From Isoetes taiwanensis (lineage: Eukaryota; Streptophyta; Lycopodiopsida; Isoetales; Isoetaceae), in contig JAJEKV010000028.1 of NCBI GenBank assembly GCA_021234155.1, forward strand, positions 3,492,567-3,556,566: DNA of 64,000 nt, written 5' to 3'. Made by a program: the position numbers and the translations under genes. The notes under the pieces are model-generated. The model was not told where the DNA came from. It saw only the letters and a list, made by a program, of their open reading frames with translations, and did not search any database. Positions 33,073 to 43,974 of the stretch are shown here, one piece after another; the stretch's first letter is position 1, and each line of letters opens with the position of its first letter.

Positions 33073-36000
33073 TGGCTCGAGAGAAAAGAACTGCCGAGCC
33101 TCAACTCCTGTTTACGGGCTTCCTCCTGCAATGGCTTTCACACCTCCTCAACATTAACCGTGAAGTAGCCACGAATATTCTACATCCGACATTCCAACAC
33201 CCGGCTCTTTGAGTTTGCTCCAAAGAAGACCACCTCGGCTTCCACCACCAGTTCAATTTACTCCACCACAACTCGCCTCCTCAACGCCGTGCGCCCCCAC
33301 CAATCGTTTCACCCTCACCAAAGCTAGAGAGGTCGACTACCTCCTCCAATTCATTTTAGTACGCCGCCCATAGTCCACCAGTAGGCTCCCTCCACGGAGG
33401 CAAATCACACCAACTCCATCCATTTCGCTAAATGGTACTACAACAAGTGGGAGCGTTCAATGACACGCAACTCCCTGTGTTCTACGACATTTCGTGAGCT
33501 GGTCAACTACGCCACCAGCCTCGACACTTTTTCCCGAGAGAGGGAAAGCACCTCCCCCGTGCCTTGCCCACATCAAACCTCTCAAAGATCTACAAGTACA
33601 CCTCATGTTGATCTCTCGACGAAGAAACACCTCATGTTGATGTCTCGGACGAGGACCTACCAAAGCCACAAGACTCCATGTTCAATTCAAAGCCCCTCGC
33701 AAGTAAAAAAATCTTAAGCGTAACTTACACAAGACAAAGATGTACAACCGTTAGAAGAAAGAAACTCATGGATCGAGGCTCACTTATGGGCAACACATAC
33801 AAAGCAATCGTTGTTCTCAACGTTGTTTGCTTAAGATTGGACTAAAGGAATTGAGGTTGCTTCGTGATAGTTACAGCTTCAATGACTCGCTAGACCAAAG
33901 GGGCTACTTAGCCTTCAATATTAGGCCGATGATGGTGAGAAGTTTACTTACACAGTGGTGGCCACACCGTCTGTCAAACGGCCTTCAAATTGATTCATGC
34001 TTTAGGCAGCAGACGACTTGACCGCCTGAAGAAAAGGCTTGACAAGAATCCAGGCATCAATGACTACTGCCATTCAGGAGGCATAACCAGAATTCATGCT
34101 CTTCAATGTGTTTCCTGGATGGAAGGTTTCTTTAAGGAGTCTTGTGAGAAACTCCCTAACAGCCCTATGTACCACTTGAGTGACAATTTCACGAAACAAG
34201 AAGTCTACGATAATTATAAGGAGATGTGTGTTGAGGCTGGAGAACGCTTTGTCTGCTACTCTTACTTTACTGTGCTCTGGAAAAAAGAGTTTTCTCGTGT
34301 GGCCATTCCTAGAAAGCATAGGATGTCTGTTTGTGCTACATGCTCAATTAAAAGCTCGAGAGACAAAATGCAAGGACACTTCACACTAAAAGTAAGCTTC
34401 CAGGACGTGTTCTTGCCTAGTTCTACTTAAAAGTAGGTTCTTTCCTAAACATGTTTTCCTTTCAGATGCATTGAAGGAGAAACTGAACAAGCACAGAGAA
34501 CAACAATCTTTGGAAAGGAGAAAATTGACAAAACATAGGAAGAAAGCACTGGAACAACCACTCAACTACATATCAGTTGTTATTGATGGAATGGACCGTA
34601 AGAAGACCACCCTACCACATTTTGTCAATGTGCCTAAGGATGCTGCTGAAGAAGATTTCATACATCTGCATGTTGTTGGTGCTATGGTATTTAATGGAAA
34701 ACTATCTTGCAAGGCATTTTTGAATTATCCAAACATTCATGCTGATCCAAATCTCACTATCACAATATTGAATAAGCTTCTTTCCAATCTAGAACATATA
34801 CCGGGGCTCGTATCTTCACTAGATAACACGACAAAGGGAAAATAAGAATCAGCGTTGTTTGCTTACTTGTGTTATGCTAGTAGAGAAACAAATCTTCAAG
34901 AAGGTGAAGATTGGTTTCCGCTTGTTGGTCATACACACGACCAAATTGATCGATGTTCAAGAGGTTCTCTAAACGCCTTGCTCGAAAAAAAGCTCTAAGC
35001 CTGCCAGCCATGATTGAGGTCATCCAAGATTCCTACAATCCTCGTCCAGACATCGAGTTATTGGAAGAAACTTATGATTTCAAGGAATGGATTTTTCGAA
35101 GAGATCAACTAGGTCACTGTGCTATTGAGCCCTTGAGAAACATTACATTCCAGCATCAGATCAAAATTTCACTTGTAGATGGCAAGGCCATCTTACAAGG
35201 AAAGAAATATGCCACATCCTTGCAAAGTGGCACCCAGTAGTGTATTCAATTCATTCGCAACATCCCCAATACTAGTTCCATGCTCTCTGCAGAAAGCAAT
35301 GCCTCTAAAAAGCTTGAAAGAAATCACAAAGAGTAAAAAGGAGGGAAGAGCATTTGACTCAAATAAATCATTGGATTGTATTGAGACAAGTATTCAGTCC
35401 TGCTCTAACCACTTTGGGGAGGCAGATGCTTTATGGTGGCCTCAATTTTTTTCTCGGCAACGTGACATGTTGCAAGCTTCATTACAAGGTCGGCGACCGC
35501 CACATTCAACCGGCCATCTAGGCAAACCCTCCCCGTGCAAGTTGAGAATCAAGAGGAACATGTAGAGATATTGGCTAGCTTCGGATGAAGATGACAGAGT
35601 CATGTACACCGCCCTAGACGCATACAAAGACAAACAAGTTGCTCGAGTATCCGGTTCGGGCTACGAGATTCGAGAAGGAATGCTCATAGCTGTCCCAAAA
35701 TAATGATGAGTCCGGGAAGCCGCTCGCTAGCTAAAAAGTAATCGGAGGTAACAAGAGAGGATGGAATTCCCACTCAATTAAAAGTGCACCGGATGAGAAC
35801 GATCACGCCAATGCTTTCATTGGGAGTTATACTTTGGAGATGGTAAAAACAGAGTGGGAAAGAGAGCAAAGTCCAAAAGCAAGTACTCATGCCATAGATC
35901 TATCCGGGCGAAGGTTCTTGCATATGACTTTGTTCCGACCGGCCGCTAATAAGTTACGTATGGTCACTCAAACTTTAATAAGGTCAAGATGTGGATTAGA

Positions 36001-36110
36001 CAAACAAGCCAAAAAGGTGGCCAAAAAAGATGATGATGAAGACTCACTTGTAGACAAGGAGGAAGAAGATCGCTCGAAAGTACATCCAAAGGCTTGAGAG
36101 TGAAGCCGAG
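33073..36110 (+). pseudogene. DUF7869-type transposase of element A, fragmented
   Basis: The plus strand carries the hallmarks of the eukaryotic transposase-like family that ends in a DUF7869 domain. After a proline/serine-rich start (33,073-33,720) come CLLKIGLKELRLLRDSYSF (about 33,830), KKRLDKNPGINDYCHSGG, MYHLSDNFTKQEVYDNYKEM, CYSYFTVLWKKEFSRVAIP and a VCATC zinc-type pair (34,330). An intron at about 34,392-34,465 follows, then VVIDGMDRKKTTLPHFV (34,585), HLHVVGAMVFNGKLSCKAF, SLDNTTK (34,822), LVGHTHDQID (34,927-34,950) and MFKRFSKRL. The aspartates of VIDGMD, LDN and HTHDQID are the likely RNase H-fold catalytic set. Single-base shifts near 34,838, 34,920 and 34,952 and later stops break the frame. 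A C-terminal piece with HAIDLSGRRFLHMTLFRP (35,834-36,097) ends in an acidic tail. Confidence 0.75.
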
Positions 36111-36578
36111 GATGAAGGCTCGAGTGATCGGAATAAATGAGTCGAGGATGAGATGCATCCCGATCTTGCTAAAAATGTAAGTTTGTCCGATGACTTCGAA
36201 CATGTAAAGAAATGTAAAGTGCAGTGATGATTGTCATCGTCAAAATATCCTATATTTTTGACAATTTTGTTCATAATTTTGTACAATTTTCACAACCTTG
36301 AATATATCACTTCTTTGTCACTCTACTACCCTTGCTATTTTTTTTATTGCCCCTTTTTTGCTACACTTTATAAAAGTAACTATTTTTTGTTCTAGTTTAG
36401 GAGGATGAAAATTGCTATTTAAAATTTTTGCACGAAAGTTATGTTCAATCAACCCCTCAAAAATGGTACCTAAATTACTTAAATTGTCACACCTGTCACA
36501 AAAAAATCTTAAAAATGGACTTTTTTAAGGGAATTTTAGGGAATCTTTCAAAGATTCCTTTTGAAGTGCGTTTCCAGC

Positions 36579-36608
36579 AAATAAGTGCGTTTCATTTTAA
36601 ACTTTGTT
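36579..36608 (-). repeat. right TIR of element A
   Basis: The plus strand reads AAATAAGTGCGTTTC and ends AAACTTTGTT, followed by the target duplication AATT. Just inside, AAGTGCGTTT recurs in direct orientation at about 36,564, and GGAATCTTTCAAAGATTCC at 36,540 forms a short inverted repeat also present in element B. Confidence 0.92.
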
Positions 36609-37072
36609 AATTTTGTGGATTAGAAAGTACCTATCTTACAATGTGCTCTGCTATGCTCTTTTGGGAGATACAGGTTCCTCATTGTCAATACAAAGTTCTT
36701 TAGAAGATCCTTTTTGCTCTCTCGAAGGCCCTAGTTCAGGTTGCTGTATTCTGACGAAGACTGAAGATCCCGATTTACTTTGACTTTGACTGAAGACTTT
36801 CTCATAATTTTGGAAGACCTGGTTCTTCATATTCATTTTGAAAATAACTTGCTATATTTGTAAGCTCTGTTATATTTTGACTTGCCCATGTCTCTAGACA
36901 ATCGGAGTATATTGTATGTTTTTCCTTAATTAATGAAAAAATCATCTCGTACCTTAAAAAAAAGGACCCTTGTAGGTAAGAAGTCGTAAAGCCACACCAG
37001 AAAGAAGAAAACAGTTACATCCAATAGAAGATTCGAATTCAAGCTTGCCCAGAAGCAACAACTGCTATGCCG
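36609..37072. repeat. right half of tandem segment copy 1
   Basis: Host sequence directly right of element A. It is repeated at about 37,427-37,910. It includes TTCCTTAATTAATGAAAAAA and a run of A at 36,956, which looks like a LINE 3' end. A minus-strand frame (36,836-36,651) has no known domain. Confidence 0.75.
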
Positions 37073-37910
37073 AGTCTGGAGATGATCTTTTCATAGGTTA
37101 TATTGAGTTATGCAGAAGTCATAATAACAGAAAATTTGTTGGAGGGGCAAGTATGTATGAGGTAAAGTTATATAGTGATGGAAGGTCACATGAGCATCAA
37201 GTCAAGTTTCCCCCTCACAACCAATGGATTGTTAGGCAAATGATCAGGGATAATGAAGTTTGCAAGGCAAGAGAAAGAATTTGGCCAGGGATATTCACAC
37301 GAGAAGTCTTCCAAATGGCATATATATTCTGGTCATAAGCATCATAAGGAATTTTCTGAAAGACAGTTTGCTAGATACAGACAGATGTATTACATACACA
37401 GGATGATTGCTGATGCTTAATAGCAGAATTTTGTGGATTAGAAAGTACCTATCTTACAATGTGCTCTGCTATGATCTTTTGGGAGATACAGGTTCCTCAT
37501 TGTCAATACAAAGTTCTTTAGAAGATCCTTTTTCTCTCTCGAAGGCCCTAGTTCAGGTTGCTGTATTCTGACGAAGACTGAAGACCCCGATTTACTCTGA
37601 CTTTGACTGAAGACTTTCTCATAATTTTGGAAGACCTGGTTCTTCATATTCATTTTGAAAATAACTTGCTATATTTGTAAGCTCTGTTATATTTTGACTT
37701 GCCCATGTCTCTAGGCAATCGGAGTATATTGTATGTTTTTCCTTAATTAATGAAAAAATCATCTCGTACCTTAAAAAAAAGGACCCTTGTTTATCCATTT
37801 ATGCTGAAAGTAGGTAAGAAGTCGTAAAGCCACACCAGAAAGAAGAAAACAGTTACATCCAATAGAAGATTCAAATTCAAGCTTGCCCAGAAGCAACAAC
37901 TGCTACGCCG
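37073..37910. repeat. tandem segment copy 2, with the unoccupied element A target
   Basis: The sequence from GTCTGGAGATGATC matches 27,103 onward. It continues across the point where element A sits in copy 1 (ATAGCAGAATTTTGTGG at 37,420-37,436) into a copy of 36,613-37,060. About 230 bp equivalent to 27,464-27,694 are missing. The hypothetical reading frame (37,066-37,338) is shortened by a small deletion (GGTCATAAGC for GGTTCATACATAAGC). Confidence 0.85.
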
Positions 37911-38826
37911 AAAACAAAGACAAAACAAATAACTAGAGCAAAAAGCACATGTCACAAGAAAATTTGGAAGCTATAAACCTACACCGAGATGAAGAAAATA
38001 GGCACTGCCAATAGAACACTTGGAGCCTGCCCAGAAGCAACAAATGCTACGTCAGGAAAGAGAAAATGGAAGCACAACCCATGGAGAAAAGCTCAGGGGT
38101 CCACCACACACGAAAAGAAGAAGAAGAAGAAGAACCCCAAAGATGCTACTCGATAGTCGCCCTGCTACGCCAAGAAAGAACAGGAGAGATGACTAATCAA
38201 GCGAGAAGCGCATGACATCCAAACCCATTGTAATAACAAACTTTAAAAAAGAGGTCCAAGCAGCTACATGCATATATAGACTCACCTTATCCAGACATCA
38301 TCGACCAAACACAACCAACCACTCAATGACCTCAAGAGAAAAAGGGAGAAGAAGGGAGGGAAACTAAACACTGATGAAAGATCCAACTCAAAGGATACTA
38401 AATCCTTGGTTTTTACAGAATTAAATATCAACCATTCGCCTCTGAAAGTTTAGAGGCCAATTAGCAGCAAAATTGTCCGACAACTCCTGAAGCTTCTAGG
38501 GAAAAAATTGGGAGGAAGAAGTAACTAAATTTCCGAGAGAAGAATTGACCGAGAGAAGAATTGACTGAGACGAAGTCTGGCGGCCCCGCTCCTCAAAATC
38601 CGGGAGCAAGTTACTAGAGCGTAATATTTGAGTAAAGTAGGCGTAATTTTTTTTAATAAAAGTTCCTTCACAATAAAATAAAAGGTTCTGGTAATTCCTA
38701 GAGCCCAAGATGGTGGCATGAGGAAATCACTACTTATCAACCGTCCATATCTGATCTTTATAAGTTTACAATTTTTTTTTGATGAATCAGCTCATTCTAG
38801 TTATGCAATGATCAGCGCTTGAAGCT
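37911..38826. other. upstream region of the ERA gene
   Basis: No protein domain recognised. A (GAA)n tract lies at about 38,115-38,135. The promoter and 5' UTR of ERA should lie in the last few hundred bases; I see no convincing TATA box. Confidence 0.4.
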
Positions 38827-41668
38827 ATGGCAGTCAGGATACTTGGAGAAGCTTTATTCAATAGATCCATCTTATCCCCTGGAGAGAAAGTTAGACCTTC
38901 ACCTTACCCTGTTACAAAGTGGGATTTGAGAACGGATTTCTGGAAAGGCAGTCTTCAACAAAGTGGATTCGTAGGACAAGGATTTGATGCGGAGAAGCAA
39001 GGCAAAGTGTGGCAATGTGGAGCCAAACAGAACAGGGGAGTAACTATTTGTGCTTCTGCAGAGGAACCTCAACCAAACTCTCCAATATTTGTTCTAATGA
39101 ACAAGCCAGAAAGGAAGCCCGTAATTCAAAGAGAGATAGAGACTCCAGCTAATAACCCTTTTGTTACAGAGGATTTTAAAACTGATCCTGAACATAAAAG
39201 TGGTAAACCCATTTTTCTTTGATAATTGACTCTGACGTTTGCAGAGCTATGTTATACTATGGTTTATGGCTCGTTATGGCAGGTTATGTAGCTGTGATTG
39301 GGAAGCCAAATGTTGGGAAGAGTACACTTTTGAACGGAATGATTGGCCAAAAACTCTCAATTGTCACAGAAAAGCCTCAAACTACTCGCCATCGGATTCT
39401 GGGAATTTGCTCCGGCCCTAAGTTTCAGGTCAGGATTTTAACATTGTTGGGTTTTGGGGGGATTCAATACTGCCTGTCCTTGAACAATGTTTTATATGTT
39501 TTCCATCTTATCTAGATGGTAATATACGACACACCAGGTGTTATAGCAAAGCAGATGCATAAATTGGATGAGATGATGATGAAAAATGTAAGAACTGCAG
39601 CAATCAATGCAGATGCTCTGCTAGTTGTTGCAGACATATGCCAAGTTCCTGAGCAGGTACCACAGCTTGTAACCTTTGCACAGATTACATTGATCATTTA
39701 CAAAACTTAACATTTGGCTATCCCAGGTGATGAGTATATTAGACAAAGACAAGCCTATGGATAGCCCAAAACGCCCAACAATACTAGTATTGAACAAGAA
39801 AGATCTACTCAAGCCTGGAGAAATTGCAAAGAAGACTGAGGTTCACTTAAGTGTTATGTGTTTGTTTGTGAGAATTAAGAGGTTTTTCAATATGTTATAC
39901 TACAGTTTTTGCTTGTTTCTAATGCAAGGTATTTGCATTCTAGTGGTATGAGAAGTACGCTGGTGTGGATAAAGTAATACCTATCAGTGCAAAATTTGGA
40001 CACAACGTGGATGATGTTAAAACGTGGCTGGTGACAAAACTTCCATTTGGACCTGCTTATTATCCACGGGTAGGGAAAAAGTTACTTGTTAGAATGTTAT
40101 TTTGATATCATTAATTCTGATCAAGTTTTAAATCTGCATTTACCAACATTGCAGATTTTAGCTTTGCTTGGTGTCATGCACACGGATATATCATCTTTTT
40201 CACATCGCAGGCTCGGGGTTTATATAGCATATTTCTATTATGCCTGTTTTAAGTATTCACTATCATGCCTGCTTCCTATTCGCATGGTGCACAAGTCATA
40301 CATGTCATTAGCTTCTCTTTTTCCTTTTGCATACGGTGCACAATTTCTGGTCAAAATAGCAGCAGTGATGAAGTTTGAATATGTGGCAGGATATTGTTAG
40401 CGAACATCCAGAACGATTTTTTGTTGCTGAGATATTGAGAGAAAAAATATTTCAATTATATCATCAAGAAATTCCATACTCTTGTCAGGTATGCCAGTTT
40501 TGTCTCTATGGGACTGTTTGCTTCATTTTAATGTCTCAAGCTTGGCAAAGTTTACGAACTTTTGAATGGCATTGCAGGTGAATGTTATCAAATTCATTGA
40601 AAGAAAACCAACAATGAAGAGTTTTGTACAGTTCGAAATATTGGTTGAAAAAGAGACGCAGAAGGCAATTATCCTTGGAAAGGTTTGCATTTTGATAATA
40701 GAGTAAACTTCACTGTGAAATGTAAAGAACAGAAAAACAGGGTTCCATTATGAAGCCATCATTTCCATCTCATTTTCTGACATGCTACCAAAGCTGGGAA
40801 GTGCAAGGACAATTGAGAGAGACGGCAGAAGGAAGGTTGAGCTGATGTCATGTTGATTTAAAGAGCAGAAGCTGGGTATCTCAAGAGGGAGAGATATGTT
40901 TCTTGAGTGGAAATTTCAGACATGGAATTTCTGTTTTGCACTTAATAAACAATTTGCACAAGTTATGGTGGCCCGTATTTGGAAAACAGATAAGGAAATT
41001 TTCTTGGCAAGGAGACAGGTCAAGAGGTCTAGTAGTTTTCTAGTTATTTGAAAGGGCATGACATTATGGTGTCTATGCCTGCTTGGATGGTAGAGGCAAC
41101 TAAACCATAACAAAAAAATCAATTGTTGAAGATTCAAACATTGGTGCGAAATAAGGAACTTAGAGCTTAGAATTGCCTTCCTTTTCGATCAAAGGATCTG
41201 TCCTGGACAGATTAGACCTATGATGCAATGAAGCTAGAGCTGGATCATACCTTGCATCTATATCAGATTAGTTGGGGTAGTGACCTAGGCTTTTCTGAAG
41301 ACACATGAACTTGGCTTCCAATTGATTGGTACCTCTAATATGAGATAATATTACAAGTCTGCAAAAGATTTCAAAGTTCTCTTTCTTATAACAAAACAAT
41401 TGCTCCTACAAATGTTGATAGATTTATGCTGGGCTGTAGGATGGACGCCAAGATTGAAGACGTTAGCAACTGCAGCTCGCCTAGATATTGAAGATTTTAT
41501 AGGAAAAGAAGCCTATCTGGAGGTACAGTGTTGTGTACCATTGTATAAGAGACTTTCTATAAATATTCCATTTCTTATATGCAGATACATGTGGGAGTTA
41601 AAGAAAATTGGCGCAAAGATGAGAAACTATTAGATGATTTTGGCTATGGCGGAAAGATCAAATTGTGA
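38827..41668 (+). CDS. GTPase ERA-like, chloroplastic, nine exons, one frame break
   Basis: Exons by splice sites and protein match: 38,827-39,202, 39,282-39,428, 39,516-39,656, 39,727-39,840, 39,944-40,069, 40,390-40,488, 40,578-40,682, 41,440-41,522 and 41,585-41,668. The product, about 424 residues, starts with a serine- and basic-rich stretch that fits a transit peptide. The G motifs follow: G1 [10 protein letters not shown]2 region TTRH, G3 DTPG, G4 NKKD and G5 SAK, then the ERA linker [19 protein letters not shown] and a KH domain with [15 protein letters not shown] and a final [12 protein letters not shown] GTPases assist small-subunit ribosome assembly by binding 16S-type rRNA near its 3' end. 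In exon 8 the KH GxxG loop is out of frame: GGACGCCAAGATTGAAG, where the second copy at 57,201 reads GGACGCGCATTGAAG and stays in frame. All other exons are intact, so a sequence error is plausible. Confidence 0.9.
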
Positions 41669-43547
41669 TGTTTATGGTAAAGAAACTGAAAACAAGTTCT
41701 ATGATGCTTGGAGGGTCACAGCTTGGTTATTCATGCAGCAACATGATTCCTTAGAAATACATGCAGCTCTCCAACATTGTATGCAAGCTCTCTGTAAACC
41801 ATTTTAGTTTATTATAAATTGGATCTGAAAATGTGGGTTCAATTTCAAGTTTTGCAGCACACGAACAACACCAGATTGCTCTCCAGATGGCTCATTGAGT
41901 TTCACCTCAGAGAGGAGATATGAGTAAATTAGAAAAAGATAATTTGTTTTCTCATACTCATCAATGATTATTATGGTAAAAGAACTATTTGTCATACCGC
42001 ATGACCCTGTAAAAAGATGCATGGATGTCAATAAAGCAAGCATATGTACTCTACTGAATTACTGCCCGTAGGCAGATGGAGGGTTGTGCATCTATCAAAA
42101 TGGTTGATTGAGCCTTTACATCCATAATCACCCACATATACAACTTATATTATGCTGGTATAGTAGTTATATAAGCATGCAATGTAATATTTACATTGTG
42201 GGCACCAGGCAGAATATGCGTGCACTGCATCCATCCTTCATCCTTTTTCAATTTGAATTCCTTGTGATAAGATGTTAAATATTCTTAAGATTTGCTGACA
42301 CTTTTGGATCTAATGGCATTACGTTAAATCCTGTCTTCTCTGTCCTTGCATGAGAATGCTTATAATTTTCTGTCCACTCTACCCTTTCCAATCCCTTGCA
42401 AGTGATGGGCATTCAAGATCTATCTGCAATGCTTATCTCGCTCGTTCTCGTATATCTGGATGATCTTGTGGGAAGCAATGGACATATGAATCATGATAAA
42501 CCAAGGATTCAAGAAATCTAGACATGAAGACAGTGCATAATCAATATTCAAGATTTTTTAAATAGATGTATTAGGATTCATACTACTGAGCCAGAGCTTT
42601 CTAGGGCTTTCATCAATGAGGTTCTGAAAACACAATTCACATTTGGAGATTAAGCTGCAGCAGACCTATGACTTCCCACTTATCTCACATTGAATGGTAT
42701 TTAGAGGGGACTACTCTTCTCCTTGCATATGCAGTCAAACGGAAAACATGCCAGTCTGTTAAAACCCTAGAGAAGGCATGTCCACTCTTATTAATTTAAA
42801 TAGAGGAGGGTCTGGCAAATTGATTAGCTCATCAATTAAAGAAGGCCACTATATTCCAAGGAACATACCGTACTCTATCTCCTGGATCTTTTTCTCGCCT
42901 TTGCATGTATTCAAATTACTTGATTGGCATTTCTCAACTTGAGGTATGGAGTTTCCTCAAAGGACAGTTAAACGTTTGAGCATGCCCTATTGAAAATGCT
43001 GCGTAGTTGAAAATCTTATACTGAAAGCATTGCATAGTGATCTAAAAATGCTCCTCAAAGTGAAGAAATTCGAATCACGGAGCCTCTATAAAATAAAATG
43101 ACAGCCTTTGAGAAACATTTCCTGTAGACGACAGCCTTTGAGAAACATTTCTCTGACCTCCTCTGCGATCTCATTTGTCCTTAACTGAGTTCCGAAATGA
43201 TATTGCCCTTGCACAATCTAGCAACGACTCCAATAAAATGATATCTGGAAGTTCTACCTTGCAAATACTTTTACGGATTGGACTAAAAAGCTACTAAGGA
43301 AAAAGACGATTGCTCACACAAGATAGTGGAATTCTTTATTAATAAAGAGAGAGTGGGTACAACAAGATTTAGGGAGAAGTTCAACTGCCCAACCACGAAA
43401 CTAGCACTCTTGATCACAAGCACTTTTGATCACAGAAATATCCCGCTCGCAGGACTCCACCGCTAATTCCTCTCCTGAACTAAGATGCAATCAGGGATAG
43501 ACTAAATCTAAATTCCTAACTTATAAAGTTAAAAAATATGTATCTTT
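41669..43547. other. downstream of ERA, no recognised gene
   Basis: AT-rich sequence that is repeated almost exactly at 57,428-59,300. A 22-bp-scale direct repeat GACAGCCTTTGAGAAACATT occurs at about 43,101 and 43,131. The text at 43,328-43,450 (TTTATTAATAAAGAGAGAGT) resembles the end of a retroelement. No coding domain seen. Confidence 0.45.
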
Positions 43548-43840
43548 TTGAAAAAAACGTATTTTGCGTATTTTTTAGTCGCTGGCCGGAAAACAAATTT
43601 TGCGTACGCGGAACCTTCTAAACTGCGTACGCGAAAAAGGTTTCGCGTACGCGAAACAGTAAAAACCGCGCATGCGGAAAAAAAGAAAAGAAAAGAAAAA
43701 AAATGCTTTTGTTTTGCGTACGCGAAAAAGCTTTCGCGTACGCGGTTTAGAAGGTTTCACGTACGCGAAATTCAAATTCCAAATTTGTACGCAAAAAAAA
43801 ATTGCATACGCGGTTTTCATTGTACGAGTTTACAATGAAA
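43548..43840. repeat. inverted-repeat element rich in GCGTACGC palindromes
   Basis: About nine copies of GCGTACGC or close variants lie in 43,600-43,810. The two halves are inverted: AACCTTCTAAACTGCGTACG on the left pairs with CGTACGCGGTTTAGAAGGTT on the right around a (GAAAA)n centre at 43,682-43,700. The whole could fold into a long hairpin, as in MITE-like elements. The copy at 59,340-59,580 keeps the framework, but most GCGTACGCG units read GCGTCTGTG there. Confidence 0.7.
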
Positions 43841-43974
43841 ACATGGCCTAGAGACGGCCTGCTTAGTGCATGGTGGCTCATTTGACTGGAGTGTAATCTG
43901 CAACATGCTTGAAGAAGTAGCCACAGACATTCAATGGGAAGTAGCAGAGAGATGTATTTTTTATAGAGGGGTTT

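Larger units (their letters stand above)
27706..36608. mobile_element. element A: 8.9-kb TIR DNA transposon with transposase, ParB-like/DNA methylase gene and palindrome arrays
   Basis: The left end starts AACAAGGTTTAAAATGAAAC; the right end, read inward on the minus strand, starts AACAAAGTTTAAAATGAAAC. The two match at 29 of 30 positions. AATT flanks both sides (27,702-27,705 and 36,609-36,612). The same flanks are joined without the element at 37,421-37,440, with a single AATT, in the tandem copy of the host segment. This defines both termini and a 4-bp target duplication from sequence. Contents: a minus-strand multi-exon gene with ParB-like and N4/N6 methyltransferase parts (28.2-32.0 kb), a divergent plus-strand DUF7869-type transposase (33.1-36.1 kb), and about 41 copies of CGGTATAAATTTATACCG confined to 28.18-33.07 kb. 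Both genes have frame breaks. It is related to element B and end C by its termini. Confidence 0.9.

Noticed and set aside
39516-39710. Start of ERA at ATG 39,516
   Set aside because: Splice sites and the G1 motif in the preceding exon show that this ATG is internal to exon 3.
43548-43838. Basic repetitive proteins from the GCGTACGC region on both strands
   Set aside because: The frames mirror each other because the DNA is an inverted repeat of short palindromes.
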